Source of the DNA: Qipengyuania sphaerica
Lineage (GTDB): Bacteria; Pseudomonadota; Alphaproteobacteria; Sphingomonadales; Sphingomonadaceae
Reading direction: 5' to 3'
DNA: 64,000 bases
NCBI RefSeq assembly: GCF_019711595.1
Contig: NZ_JAIGNR010000002.1
Coordinates: 1-64,000 of the forward strand
Part shown: positions 16,927 to 25,580 of the stretch, piece after piece
Layout: every line of letters starts with the position of its first letter
Position numbering within the stretch: the first letter of the stretch is position 1
Notes under the pieces: generated by a model
What the model was told of the DNA's origin: nothing
Seen by the model: the letters and a program-made list of their open reading frames with translations, nothing else
Databases searched by the model: none
Position numbers and translations under genes: made by a program

Positions 16927-18420
16927 CTAACTGCCTGCTCTCGGCAATCTTAGTTTCACCATCAGCCCGCCCAGATCCTCGCTTTCGCCCAATTCGACCT
17001 CGCCCGCGTAGATTTCCGCCACGTCGCGGACGATAGCCAGGCCGAGCCCTGTTCCCGGCTTTCCCGTATCGAGCCGGGCGCCGCGATCGAAGATACGGAT
17101 GCGTTCCGCCGCCGGAATGCCCATCCCGTCGTCTTCGACCCAGATGGTGCAGTTGTCATAATCGAGCGGATCGGCATCCACGGTGACGAACACGCTGCCG
17201 CCGCCGTACTTGGCTGCGTTCTCGATCAGATTGCCGAGGATTTCGTCAAGATCCTGCCGCTCGATCGCGACCACGGCGGTCTTATTGCCGTCGAGATCGA
17301 AGCGGGTTTTCTCGTAGATGCGAGTCACTGCGCGCAGCACGCTTTCCGCACTGGGCCAAACTTCCGCGCGCGCATGACCGGTTGCCCGGCGACCGACCGC
17401 CCGTGCCCTGGCAAGGTGGTGCTCGACGTGGCGCTGCATGGTCTTGGTCTCGCGGCACACGAGGTCGGACAGCTTGGGATCATGCGCCGTCGCGGCATTG
17501 GTCAGCACCGTGAGCGGCGTTTTCAGGGCATGGGCGAGATTGCCCGCATGCGTACGCGCCTCCTCGGCCTGCTTTTCGCTATGCGCGAGGAGCGAGTTGA
17601 TTTCGTCGACCAGCGGTTCGACCTCGAGGGGAAGCGGCTCCTCGATCCGGTTCGCACCTTCGGAACGCATCGACTGGATGGCCGCCCGCACACGGCGCAG
17701 GGGCGAAAGGCCGTAATAGCTTTGCAGCGCCGCCATGATGAGCAGGCCAAGCCCGAGCACCGCGAAACTCCATACGAGGATCGAACGGATGCGCGCAATT
17801 TGCGCGTCCAGTTCCTCGGTCGCCGAAGCCACCGTGAAGGTCCAGCGCGTGTCGCTGTCGGGAAGGATGATATTGCGCTCGACAACGCGCAGGGGCTCTT
17901 CGGGAAACTGCTCGCTGTCATAGAAATGCGGGAGGGCGTCGACATGGTCGCCCTGCACATCGAGCGTCCGGTCCCACAGGCTGCGGCTGGGATAAGGATC
18001 CTTTCCCGGCCCGCTGATCTGCCAGTAGACGCCCGAATTGACTTCGAGGAAGCGCTGGTCGCCGAGTGACCGGTAGAAACGTACATCGCCCCAGTCATCG
18101 ACCTCCGCCGATGCGATCAGGGCGGTGAGGACATACTCGAGCTGGTCGTCGAAATTTGCCTGGACCTGACGCGTCAGCGCGCGTTCGAGCGCAAAGCCCC
18201 CGCCCAGTAGCAGGACTGTGATCCAGATGGCGGCAATCGCCATCATGCGTTTCGCAAGACTGCGCTGCGGTGCCGCCTGCGTTGCGAGGGTTACCGGAGC
18301 GCCGTCGGCAGGCGCACCGGCGGCGTCGAGCGGAGAACCCGCCGCCGCCCTCGCCCCGGCGCCATCTTCAGGATGCGCGGGGTTGGTCAGCGGGGTCGTC
18401 GAGGCTGTAACCGAGGCCAC
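16927..18420 (-). CDS. two-component sensor histidine kinase
   Basis: 497 residues. An Ala/Pro-rich N-terminal extension (about 1-57) precedes TM1 (about 60-80), a periplasmic sensor domain (about 85-210), TM2 (about 213-232) and a HAMP-like linker. The dimerisation domain carries the phosphoacceptor H297 (HALKTP), and the ATPase has an intact N box (LGNLIENAAKYG), G1 (VEDDGMGIP) and G2 (GTGLGLAIV). The layout is PhoQ-like. The start overlaps the 3' end of the upstream response regulator gene by 53 nt. An internal ATG pair at residues 59-60 would leave almost nothing before TM1. It pairs with the regulator at 18368. Confidence 0.92.
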   Translation of the reverse strand: MASVTASTTPLTNPAHPEDGAGARAAAGSPLDAAGAPADGAPVTLATQAAPQRSLAKRMMAIAAIWITVLLLGGGFALERALTRQVQANFDDQLEYVLTALIASAEVDDWGDVRFYRSLGDQRFLEVNSGVYWQISGPGKDPYPSRSLWDRTLDVQGDHVDALPHFYDSEQFPEEPLRVVERNIILPDSDTRWTFTVASATEELDAQIARIRSILVWSFAVLGLGLLIMAALQSYYGLSPLRRVRAAIQSMRSEGANRIEEPLPLEVEPLVDEINSLLAHSEKQAEEARTHAGNLAHALKTPLTVLTNAATAHDPKLSDLVCRETKTMQRHVEHHLARARAVGRRATGHARAEVWPSAESVLRAVTRIYEKTRFDLDGNKTAVVAIERQDLDEILGNLIENAAKYGGGSVFVTVDADPLDYDNCTIWVEDDGMGIPAAERIRIFDRGARLDTGKPGTGLGLAIVRDVAEIYAGEVELGESEDLGGLMVKLRLPRAGS

Positions 18421-19048
18421 GGATGGTTGTGATCACTTCCGCACCGAGCTTCTTGCGGATGCGGGTGACAAAGACTTCGATCGTGTTCGAATCGCGATCA
18501 AAATCCTGATCGTAGATGTGTTCGATGAGTTCGGTGCGGCTAACCACCTTGCCCTTGTGGTGCATGAGGTAGGAGAGCAGCTTGTATTCCTGCGCCGTAA
18601 GCTTGACCGGCTCGCCGCCCAGCGTGACGCGGCCCGAACGCGTATCGAGGCGAACACTGCCGGCAGTCAGTTCGCTCGAGGTGTTGCCCGAGGCGCGGCG
18701 GATCAGCGCACGCAGCCGGGCGATCAGTTCTTCGGTCTGGAACGGCTTGGCAAGGTAATCATCCGCGCCCGCATCGAGGCCGGCGACCTTGTCGGACCAG
18801 CTGTCGCGAGCGGTCAGGACCAGGACGGGGAACTTGCGCCCTTCCTTGCGCCACATGCCGAGCACGGTCAGCCCGTCGATCTCGGGCAGGCCGAGGTCGA
18901 GGATGACGGCATCGTAATCTTCTGTAGACCCGAGGAAGTGCCCATCCTCACCATCGGTCGACAAATCGACCGCATAGCCGTTCTGCTCCAGCGTGCTTTT
19001 CAGCTGCTGGCCCAGTGTTGGCTCGTCTTCGACGATCAGGATTCTCAT
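18368..19048 (-). CDS. OmpR/PhoB-family response regulator
   Basis: 226 residues. The receiver domain has acidic pocket E7-D8, phosphoacceptor D51 (VILDLGLPEIDG), switch Thr (VLTARD) and K101 (LAKPF). The C-terminal winged helix-turn-helix contains LTAQEYKLLSYLM and the recognition region TIEVFVTRIRKKLG. It is cotranscribed with the downstream histidine kinase, overlapping it by 53 nt. A perfect 16-bp palindrome lies 36 bp upstream of its start. The upstream PepSY gene on the same strand is a common companion of PhoPQ-type systems in alphaproteobacteria. Confidence 0.95.
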   Translation of the reverse strand: MRILIVEDEPTLGQQLKSTLEQNGYAVDLSTDGEDGHFLGSTEDYDAVILDLGLPEIDGLTVLGMWRKEGRKFPVLVLTARDSWSDKVAGLDAGADDYLAKPFQTEELIARLRALIRRASGNTSSELTAGSVRLDTRSGRVTLGGEPVKLTAQEYKLLSYLMHHKGKVVSRTELIEHIYDQDFDRDSNTIEVFVTRIRKKLGAEVITTIRGLGYSLDDPADQPRAS

Positions 19049-19083
19049 GAATTGCTTTCCTCGATAATTATCTTGCGCGTGTT

Positions 19084-19099
19084 GTTCATGTACATGAAC
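19084..19099. promoter_or_regulatory. perfect 16-bp palindrome GTTCATGTACATGAAC
   Basis: A perfect palindrome lies in the gap between the PepSY gene stop (19146) and the response regulator start (19048). The position suits an operator controlling the regulator-kinase pair. It has no T tract and is AT-rich, so it is not a terminator. Confidence 0.5.
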
Positions 19100-19145
19100 G
19101 CGTCAAGATGAACGAGGTTTCTGATAGTGCAAATCGGCGTCAGAG

Positions 19146-19463
19146 TTACCGACTGCTGCGGAGGATGCGACCCGTCCGCGCATCGACATCGACGTAGAGC
19201 ACCTTGCCTTTTTTGATGAACTTCAGGCGGTAGGCCATCGCGGTCGAATCATAGTCGAAACCGAGATATTCGGCATCGCCCATGCGCGGCAGGACGCGAT
19301 TTTCGATCTCCCGCGCGCGCAGGATATTGCCCGCACGCATTTCCTTGCGCGCTTCGCCCTGGTCGGAGCGACGCTGCGCTTCGGCCGGAGCCGCACCAAC
19401 TGTTGCAGCAATCGGCCCGGCGATGAGGCCGAAGGCGAGCAAAGAGGCGAATACCTGTTTCAT
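19146..19463 (-). CDS. PepSY-domain-like small secreted protein
   Basis: 105 residues with a clear Sec signal peptide (MKQVFASLLAFGLIAGPIA...; cleavage probably after AEA near residue 29). The mature part, with ILRAREIENRVLPRMG, YLGFDYDSTAMAYRLKFIKKG and a terminal VDVDARTGRILRS, matches the PepSY pattern in which a YxLKF strand is followed by VDVDARTGxI. PepSY proteins are thought to act as periplasmic inhibitors or modulators. It is upstream of and on the same strand as a two-component pair, so it may feed signal to the sensor or be its target. Confidence 0.82.
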   Translation of the reverse strand: MKQVFASLLAFGLIAGPIAATVGAAPAEAQRRSDQGEARKEMRAGNILRAREIENRVLPRMGDAEYLGFDYDSTAMAYRLKFIKKGKVLYVDVDARTGRILRSSR

Positions 19464-19499
19464 GATGGTCTTGTGACTAACCCGGGACCATTGAACAAG

Positions 19500-19521
19500 G
19501 TGTGAATGTTGACGTTCACAC
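19500..19521. promoter_or_regulatory. inverted repeat GTGTGAA-N8-TTCACAC upstream of the PepSY gene
   Basis: Seven-base perfect arms flank TGTTGACG, 37 bp upstream of the PepSY start and 5 bp from the stop of the SIMPL gene. The centre also contains a GTTCA element shared with the palindrome at 19084-19099, so both could be bound by the adjacent response regulator. It might instead act as a weak stem for the SIMPL gene's neighbour, but no T tract follows. Confidence 0.4.
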
Positions 19522-19525
19522 CCGT

Positions 19526-20245
19526 TCAGCGAACCATCTCGTACTTGACCTGCACGGTTACACCGGTCCCTACTTCACCCGGTTCGATCGGGGTCGAGGC
19601 ATCCGCCGCCGCTTCCATTCGCGCACCGGTGACCACGATCGGACCGCGACCATAGGATTGAAAGCTTTCGGATATTTCGAGCAGGCGAACGCCCGAATAG
19701 CCGGCCATCCGCGCATAGTTCTCTGCCATGGCCTTGCCGCTGGCAAAAGCGCCAGCACGGGCGCGGGCTTTCGCATCCGCATCGTCCTCAAGCATGAAAT
19801 TGGGGCCATGGATATTGTTGGCACCAGCCGATACCAGCGCATCGAGCACTTCGCCCGCACGCTTCAAATCGCGCAGTTTCACATTGACCTGGTTGTGGAC
19901 CGTATAGCCTGAAAAGCTCTGCTCTCCGGTCTCCCGATCGTGGCGGTAGTCGGGATTGAGGTTGAAGTTCGAGGTCTGGATGTCCTTGCGGTCGATCCCG
20001 AGCGCCTTCATCCGCTGGACCAGCCGGTCCATCGCCTGCGCATTCTGGCGAACGGCTTCCTGCGCGGTCGCAGCCCGGGTGACGACCCCTGCTCCGATCT
20101 GCGCGACATCCGGCGCCGACTGGACGATTTCCTGCACGGTCAATTCGACCACCGGACCTTGCGAGGCGATTTGCACCTCGGCGGCTCGCGCAGCCATCGG
20201 CATGGCAGCGGTCATCATCAGGGCGGGAACGACAAAACGTAGCAT
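19526..20245 (-). CDS. SIMPL (DUF541) domain periplasmic protein
   Basis: 239 residues starting MLRFVVPALM with a signal peptide cleaved near AARA (about residue 21). The mature domain has the SIMPL pattern: an N-terminal strand (VVELTVQEIVQSAPDVAQIGAG), a helix with NAQAMDRLVQRMKALGI, the characteristic IQTSNFNLNPDY and YTVHNQVNVKLRDL segments, and the C-terminal TGVTVQVKYEM strand. Members are periplasmic or outer-membrane-associated and several are induced by stress; the biochemical role is unknown. The start was moved downstream to 20245 because the longer frame reads through a non-coding upstream region. Confidence 0.88.
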   Translation of the reverse strand: MLRFVVPALMMTAAMPMAARAAEVQIASQGPVVELTVQEIVQSAPDVAQIGAGVVTRAATAQEAVRQNAQAMDRLVQRMKALGIDRKDIQTSNFNLNPDYRHDRETGEQSFSGYTVHNQVNVKLRDLKRAGEVLDALVSAGANNIHGPNFMLEDDADAKARARAGAFASGKAMAENYARMAGYSGVRLLEISESFQSYGRGPIVVTGARMEAAADASTPIEPGEVGTGVTVQVKYEMVR

Positions 20246-20374
20246 AAGCGACTCTCCTCTGGTCGGACGCAATGTCCACTTCGCCGGTTTACGCGCGGCT
20301 GAACGGGGAAGTTCCGATATCGCTTTCGCTTGGAGGCATTGCGCGTTAGCCAAGCCGCACAAGGGGGATACAAC

Positions 20375-21934
20375 ATGATCCGACTGCCCAAGCTCGTGCT
20401 CGCCGCGGTGGCCGCGATAACCGCCATGCCGCTCGCTGCCCAGATGGAGCGCGTGCCCGACCGCACCGAGGGTGATGGCCCCTACCCCACGCTGATCGTC
20501 TCGGGAGCGACCATGGTCGAAGGCTCGGGCGCGCCGCCGATGGGACCGGTCGACATCGTGATCGAAAACAACCGTATTGCGGCGATCCATCCCGGCGCCG
20601 CACCGGATGACATTCGCGCCAAGGCAGGCCGCATCATCGACGCGAAGGGCATGACCGTAATGCCCGGCTTCGTCGACACGCACGGGCACAATGGCGATCC
20701 CATGAAGGCCGCCCAGCCCTCCTATGGCTACAAGCTCTGGCTCGCCCACGGGGTGACCAGCGTGCGTGGCGTGTCGTTCTATTTCGGGCCGGGCCAACCC
20801 GATCTTGAAGATACCCGCCGCAGTGCCGCCAACACGATTACAGCCCCGCGCCTGTTCCCCTACGCCGCAATGGGCGACAAATGGCCGGGCGGAGCCATCG
20901 ACAGTGCCGCAAAGGCGCGTGAATGGGTGCGCTGGGCCAAGGCACAAGGGTTCTGGGGCATCAAGTTCTTCAACTCGCTAGAACCCGATATCCTCGCCGC
21001 CGCTCTGGACGAGGCGGACAAGCAGGGCATGGGCAGCGTCGCCCACCTCGCGCAGCCCGGCGTCCAGCTGGTCAACGCCCGTAAGGCCACCAGTATCGGG
21101 ATGGACGGCATCACCCATTTCTACGGCCATTTCGAGAGCCTGCTCGATGACGGGGCGCTGGTGAAGTATCCGGAAAGTTACAACTACTTCGACGAACAAT
21201 CGCGCTTCGGTTGGGTCGCGCGGCTGGCAGACCAGGTGGTCGAGCCCGGCAGCGAGGAATGGGAGGAGTATATCGACTTTCTCGTCGATAGCGGCGTGAC
21301 GCTCAGCCCCACCTTCAACATCTATTCCGCCAGCCGTGACGTGATGGCCGCGAAAAACCGCGACTGGCACGAACGCTATACCCTGCCGAGCCTGATGGAC
21401 TTCTATGCGCCCAGCGCGACCAATCACGGCAGCTACTACAAGGACTGGACCACCGAGGATGAGGTCGCCTGGCGCAAGTTCTACCGCTACTGGTTCGACC
21501 TGACGAAGGAGTTCCACCGCCGCGGTGGCCGCGTCACTGCAGGCAGCGATCCGGGATATATCTACCAGACCTGGGGCTTCGCCTATATCGGCGAGCTGGA
21601 GATGCTGCGCGAGGCAGGACTGGAGCCGCTCGAGGTGATCCGCGCCGCGACTCTCGCGGGTGCGGAGGAAATCTACCAGTCGCGCGGGCAGGCGCCGCCC
21701 ATGGGTACGATCCGTCCTGGCAAGCTGGCCGATCTCGTGATCGTTCCGGGCAACCCGCTCGACAATCTGAAGCTGCTTTACGGCACCGGCCACACCAAGC
21801 TGAATTACGAGACCGGCGCGATCGAGCAGGTCGGCGGCGTGCGCTGGACCATCAAGGACGGCATAGTCTTCGACGCGCCCGCGCTCCTCGAAGACGTGGC
21901 ACGGATGGTGGAGACGCAGAAGGCGACGCGCTAA
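20375..21934 (+). CDS. secreted amidohydrolase-family metallohydrolase
   Basis: 519 residues from ATG 20375 (AAGGGGG upstream). A signal peptide (MIRLPKLVLAAVAAITAMPLAA) is followed by a small beta domain (LIVSGATMVEGSG) and the TIM-barrel metal site beginning GFVDTHGHNGD (HxH on strand 1). Later histidines VAHLAQPG and THFYGHF and the aspartate in VTAGSDPGY complete the expected ligand set. The C-terminal RPGKLADLVIVPGNPL is the classic amidohydrolase end. It probably hydrolyses an amide, imide or peptide-like bond in the periplasm. The substrate is unknown. It is divergent from the SIMPL gene. Confidence 0.88.
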   Translation: MIRLPKLVLAAVAAITAMPLAAQMERVPDRTEGDGPYPTLIVSGATMVEGSGAPPMGPVDIVIENNRIAAIHPGAAPDDIRAKAGRIIDAKGMTVMPGFVDTHGHNGDPMKAAQPSYGYKLWLAHGVTSVRGVSFYFGPGQPDLEDTRRSAANTITAPRLFPYAAMGDKWPGGAIDSAAKAREWVRWAKAQGFWGIKFFNSLEPDILAAALDEADKQGMGSVAHLAQPGVQLVNARKATSIGMDGITHFYGHFESLLDDGALVKYPESYNYFDEQSRFGWVARLADQVVEPGSEEWEEYIDFLVDSGVTLSPTFNIYSASRDVMAAKNRDWHERYTLPSLMDFYAPSATNHGSYYKDWTTEDEVAWRKFYRYWFDLTKEFHRRGGRVTAGSDPGYIYQTWGFAYIGELEMLREAGLEPLEVIRAATLAGAEEIYQSRGQAPPMGTIRPGKLADLVIVPGNPLDNLKLLYGTGHTKLNYETGAIEQVGGVRWTIKDGIVFDAPALLEDVARMVETQKATR

Positions 21935-21976
21935 CCGCTTGCGGGATGGCCCCGGCGCGACTACCTCGCGCCCCCT

Positions 21977-23782
21977 ATGGCACAGCCACCCATCCTCAGC
22001 CTCGAAGGCATGGCGCTGCAGCAGGGCGGCAAATGGCTGTTCGGCGGGCCCGATAACGAGCCGCTCGATCTCCACATCGCTCCGCGCGATCGCCTTGCGC
22101 TGATCGGCCGCAACGGCGTGGGCAAGACCACGCTGTTCCGCATGATCGATGGCCGGATCGAAACCGATGCGGGCACACGCAAGGTCAAGCCGCATGCCAA
22201 GATCGTACTGCTCGAACAGGACCCTGACCTGAGCGGCCACGCCACGCTGATGGATTGGGCGCTCGACGGCGAGCACGCGCCGCAGGAGTTCGAGGTCGAG
22301 GCCATTGCCGGACAGCTCGGCATCGACATGAGCCGCGAGACCAAGGGTGCGAGCGGGGGCGAAAAGCGCCGCGCCGCGATCGCCCGCGCGCTGGCGCAGG
22401 AACCCGACCTGCTGCTGATGGACGAGCCCACCAACCACCTCGATCTTGGCGCGATCGACTGGCTCGAAGGCTGGCTCGAACGCTACAAGGGCGCTTTCGT
22501 CGTCATCAGCCACGACCGCACCTTTCTCAAGCGCCTGACCCGCGCAACGATCTGGCTCGACCGCGGGAACCTGCGCCGCAAGGAAGTGGGCTTTGGCGGC
22601 TACGAGGCTTGGGAGGAACAGGTCTATGCCGAGGAAGCGCGGGCCGCTGAAAAGCTCGACGCCAAGCTCAAGATCGAGGCGCACTGGCTCGAACGCGGGG
22701 TGACCGCGCGGCGCAAGCGCAACCAGGGGCGGCTCGAAAAGCTGTGGCAGATGCGCGCACAGCGGGCCTCGATGATCTCTGCCGGCGGGACGGCCAAGCT
22801 CAAGCTTGCGACCGAGGAGGACTTCAAGTCGAAATCGGTCATCGTCGCCGACAAGATCACCAAGGCTTATGGCGACCGTACGATCATCAAGCCGTTCTCC
22901 TTGCGCATCCAGCGCGGCGACCGGATTGGCATCGTCGGCGCGAATGGCGCGGGCAAGACGACGCTTCTGAAGATGCTCACCGGCGAGCTCGAACCAGACA
23001 GCGGGACGGTGGAGATCGCCAAGACGCTGACCGGCGTAATGATCGACCAGCAGCGCCAGCTCCTAACCGCCGACAAGACGGTGCGACAGGTGCTGGCCGA
23101 AGGCGGCGACTGGATCGATGTGCGCGGGGTGCGCAAGCACGTGCAGGGTTATCTCAAGGAGTTCCTGTTCGACCCCAAGATCGTCGACATGCGCGTGGGC
23201 GTGTTGTCGGGCGGCGAGCGCTCGCGCCTGCTGCTGGCGCGCGAGTTCGCCAAGGCTTCCAACCTGCTGGTGCTCGACGAACCGACCAACGACCTCGACC
23301 TCGAGACGCTCGACCTGCTGCAGGAAGTCATCGCCGATTACGAAGGTACTGTGCTGATCGTCAGCCATGACCGCGACTTCCTCGACCGCACGGTGACCAT
23401 CACCCTGGGTCTCGACGGGACGGGCAAGGTCGACGTGGTCGCGGGCGGTTACGAGGACTGGCAGGCCAAGCGCCAGGCACCCATTACGGGCAAGGCAAAG
23501 GTGGAGAAGGCCGAGGCCAGGCCCGCGCCCCCTCCCCAGCCCTCCAAGCCGACCAAGCTCTCTTACAAGGACCAGCGCGACTACGAACTGCTGCCCGCCC
23601 GTATCGAGGAGCTGGAAGCGGCCATAAGCCGGGGCGAGGCGATCCTGGCCGATCCCGACCTCTACACATCCGATCCGCAGCGTTTCGCCAATGTCTCGAA
23701 GGGCATCGAGAATGCGCGCAGCGAAAAGGAAGCTGCCGAGGAACGCTGGCTCGACCTTGCCGAGCAGGTCGAGGCGCTTTGA
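21977..23782 (+). CDS. ABC-F family ATPase (Uup-like)
   Basis: 601 residues with two soluble ABC domains and no membrane segments. Domain 1 has Walker A GRNGVGKTT, signature ASGGEKRR and Walker B LLLMDEPTNHLD. Domain 2 has Walker A GANGAGKTT, signature LSGGERSR and LLVLDEPTNDLD. The interdomain linker is the ABC-F P-site interaction motif type, and a charged C-terminal coiled coil (about 530-600) follows a Pro/Ala-rich segment, as in Uup. ABC-F proteins act on ribosomes; Uup also affects transposon excision and replication. The stop overlaps the start of the next gene, suggesting translational coupling. Confidence 0.93.
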   Translation: MAQPPILSLEGMALQQGGKWLFGGPDNEPLDLHIAPRDRLALIGRNGVGKTTLFRMIDGRIETDAGTRKVKPHAKIVLLEQDPDLSGHATLMDWALDGEHAPQEFEVEAIAGQLGIDMSRETKGASGGEKRRAAIARALAQEPDLLLMDEPTNHLDLGAIDWLEGWLERYKGAFVVISHDRTFLKRLTRATIWLDRGNLRRKEVGFGGYEAWEEQVYAEEARAAEKLDAKLKIEAHWLERGVTARRKRNQGRLEKLWQMRAQRASMISAGGTAKLKLATEEDFKSKSVIVADKITKAYGDRTIIKPFSLRIQRGDRIGIVGANGAGKTTLLKMLTGELEPDSGTVEIAKTLTGVMIDQQRQLLTADKTVRQVLAEGGDWIDVRGVRKHVQGYLKEFLFDPKIVDMRVGVLSGGERSRLLLAREFAKASNLLVLDEPTNDLDLETLDLLQEVIADYEGTVLIVSHDRDFLDRTVTITLGLDGTGKVDVVAGGYEDWQAKRQAPITGKAKVEKAEARPAPPPQPSKPTKLSYKDQRDYELLPARIEELEAAISRGEAILADPDLYTSDPQRFANVSKGIENARSEKEAAEERWLDLAEQVEAL

Positions 23783-24354
23783 GCCACGCGGCGCTCGCCG
23801 ACGAGATCGCGGGTTGCCGCCTCTGCGCCGCCCACCTGCCCCACGGGGTCCGCCCGGTCGCAAGCTTCTCTCCCACCGCAAGGCTGCTGATCATCGGGCA
23901 GGCGCCGGGCTCGAAGGTGCACGAGACCGGGATTCCGTGGGACGATGCGAGCGGCGACCGGCTGCGCGAGTGGACCGGGCTGTCCAAGCAGCAGATGTAC
24001 GATCCCGCCCGCGTTGCCCTCGTGCCGATGGGATTCTGCTATCCCGGCAAAGCGAGCGGCGGCGACAAGCCCCCGCGTCCCGAATGCGCGCCACATTGGC
24101 ACGAGCGCGTGCTGCAAGTCCTGCCCCAGGACCGGTTGACGCTGCTGGTCGGGACTTACGCTCAATCCCATTACCTTCCCGAGGCACGCAAGCTGTCGAT
24201 GACCGAGCGCGTCCGGCGTTTCCACGAGTTCCAGCCGTCTTTCTTCCCGCTGCCCCACCCCGCCTGGCGCAGCGCGATCTGGATGAGGCAGAACCCCTGG
24301 TTCGAGGCCGAGGTGCTGCCCGTTCTGCGCGAAGCGGTTGTTGGACATATCTAG
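23779..24354 (+). CDS. uracil-DNA glycosylase superfamily protein
   Basis: 191 residues from a TTG start (TTGA overlaps the upstream stop). Near the N-terminus is a cysteine pair CRLCAAH. Motif A is LLIIGQAPGSKVHETGIPW and the C-terminal motif is LPHPAWR, matching the GxxPG and HPS-like active-site motifs of the uracil-DNA glycosylase superfamily. The aspartate that normally follows motif A in other families lies in WDDASG. It may excise deaminated bases, but members of this subgroup have not all been shown to be active. It is coupled to the ABC-F gene. Confidence 0.82.
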   Translation: MSHAALADEIAGCRLCAAHLPHGVRPVASFSPTARLLIIGQAPGSKVHETGIPWDDASGDRLREWTGLSKQQMYDPARVALVPMGFCYPGKASGGDKPPRPECAPHWHERVLQVLPQDRLTLLVGTYAQSHYLPEARKLSMTERVRRFHEFQPSFFPLPHPAWRSAIWMRQNPWFEAEVLPVLREAVVGHI

Positions 24355-24421
24355 GAATTCCGCCCTGCTATTCCGTCAGGCTGGAACACATGGAACACGG
24401 TCCTGGAGCTAAAATCTTCAG

Positions 24422-24895
24422 TCAGCGGATGCGGTAGAAATTCGCCACCCGGTCGAGCGCCAGCTTGAGCACCAGCTTGCCGCTGCGTGCGGGCCAGCCC
24501 AGGCCCTTTTCCGCTTCGGGCAGTGCCTCGCAGCCGCAGACGACGCGCCAGAGGATGTCTTTCAGGCCCGCCCCCGCTTCGCTCATCGCACCGTCGAACC
24601 GCGCCTTCGCCGCAAGCTGCCGTTCGGTTGGCGTCAAGCCGTCACCACCTCCGCCATCGACGCGGACCGGGTCCCAGCGCATGGTGATCGAAGGCGATAG
24701 TTGGGCGCGTTCGTAATCGGCACGCAAGCGCTCGCCTGCATCAAACTGCCGGTCGTCCAGGTGACCGCGCGCGTGCAGCCAGGTCAGAGGGCTCTCTCCA
24801 ACATTCACCGTAACGGTTCGCCGCTTGCCACGCGCCGAACCGGCCTTTTTCGGTCCCACCTCGGTCAACTCGCGCTCGACCAGTTCTCTTCGCAT
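24422..24895 (-). CDS. DUF6456 domain-containing protein
   Basis: 157 residues starting MRRELVEREL. The region VNVGESPLTWLHARGHLDDRQFDAGERLRADYERAQL followed by the WRVVCGCEALPEAEKGLGWPARSGKLVLKLALDRVANFY-type C-terminus matches the DUF6456 family of alphaproteobacteria, a helical domain of unknown function sometimes found with helix-turn-helix regions. It is divergent from the XRE-type regulator at 24991, so the two may share control. A longer frame reaches 24931, but the conserved start and spacing favour 24895. Confidence 0.75.
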   Translation of the reverse strand: MRRELVERELTEVGPKKAGSARGKRRTVTVNVGESPLTWLHARGHLDDRQFDAGERLRADYERAQLSPSITMRWDPVRVDGGGGDGLTPTERQLAAKARFDGAMSEAGAGLKDILWRVVCGCEALPEAEKGLGWPARSGKLVLKLALDRVANFYRIR

Positions 24896-24952
24896 CCCGC
24901 ATCTCCTTGGTTGTGGATAGCGGGCTTGCATTCGTGCGGTTAGTGTAGGAAA

Positions 24953-24984
24953 GGGAATTTACCAATTCGGTTACAGGGATTTAC
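24953..24984. promoter_or_regulatory. two GGGA(A)TTTAC direct repeats, candidate operator
   Basis: GGGAATTTAC at 24953-24962 and GGGATTTAC at 24976-24984 lie just before the GTG start of the XRE-type regulator, in the gap between it and a divergent gene. The position is suitable for autorepression. The repeats are short, so the call is tentative. Confidence 0.3.
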
Positions 24985-24990
24985 AAAGCC

Positions 24991-25563
24991 GTGATCAACC
25001 GCATTCGCGATATCCGCAAGCAGAAGGGCATGACCCTCGCAGACCTCGCCGAGGCCTGCTCTCCGCCCACCACACCGCAGACGGTCGGCAGGCTCGAAAC
25101 CGGGATGCGCAACCTCTCGCTCAAATGGATGGAGCGGATCGGCGCTGCGCTTGGCGTCGAGCCGGAAATGCTGGTGCGCTCGGAAAAGGCCGGACACCCG
25201 CAAGTCGTCGCGACGCTCGGCCAGTCCGGTCCCGAAGCGCTCCCCACCACCCGCGACGCCATCCTTGCCACCGATCTCGGCGGTGACGGAGCGTTGATGG
25301 TGCTGACCATCGACTATCCCCACGGCGAATACCGCCCCGGCGACCAGCTATGGCTGCGCCAGTTCGACCCCGCAGATGCGGGCCGCGCGGTAAACCGCGA
25401 TGTACTGGTTCCCAAAAAGGGCGGGCGCTTCGCATTCGGTCGCCTGATCGACCGCAAGGGCAATCTTGTCGGCCTGCTGCCCCCCGGTCACGGGGAGAAG
25501 CAGCAGGTCGTCGATAGCCCTGCCTGGATCGGCGTTGCAGAGATGCTGGTGCGCCGCCTGTAA
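24991..25563 (+). CDS. XRE-type transcriptional regulator with S24-like C-terminal domain
   Basis: 190 residues from a GTG start. Residues about 1-58 form a helix-turn-helix (RIRDIRKQKGMTLADLAEACSPPTTPQTVGRLETG). The C-terminal half has the beta-rich pattern of LexA/CI-type S24 domains: YPHGEYRPGDQLWLRQF and RDVLVPKKGGRFAFGRLI followed by VVDSPAWIGVAEMLVRR. The catalytic Ser of the usual GDSMxP motif and a matching Lys are not seen, so self-cleavage is unlikely and the domain may be only for dimerisation or sensing. It could control itself and the divergent DUF6456 gene. Confidence 0.82.
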   Translation: MINRIRDIRKQKGMTLADLAEACSPPTTPQTVGRLETGMRNLSLKWMERIGAALGVEPEMLVRSEKAGHPQVVATLGQSGPEALPTTRDAILATDLGGDGALMVLTIDYPHGEYRPGDQLWLRQFDPADAGRAVNRDVLVPKKGGRFAFGRLIDRKGNLVGLLPPGHGEKQQVVDSPAWIGVAEMLVRRL

Positions 25564-25580
25564 CAACGGCGCCCCCGGCG

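Noticed and set aside
20978-22684. Long minus-strand open frame over the amidohydrolase and ABC-F genes
   Set aside because: Spans two real genes on the other strand and shows no protein-family features.
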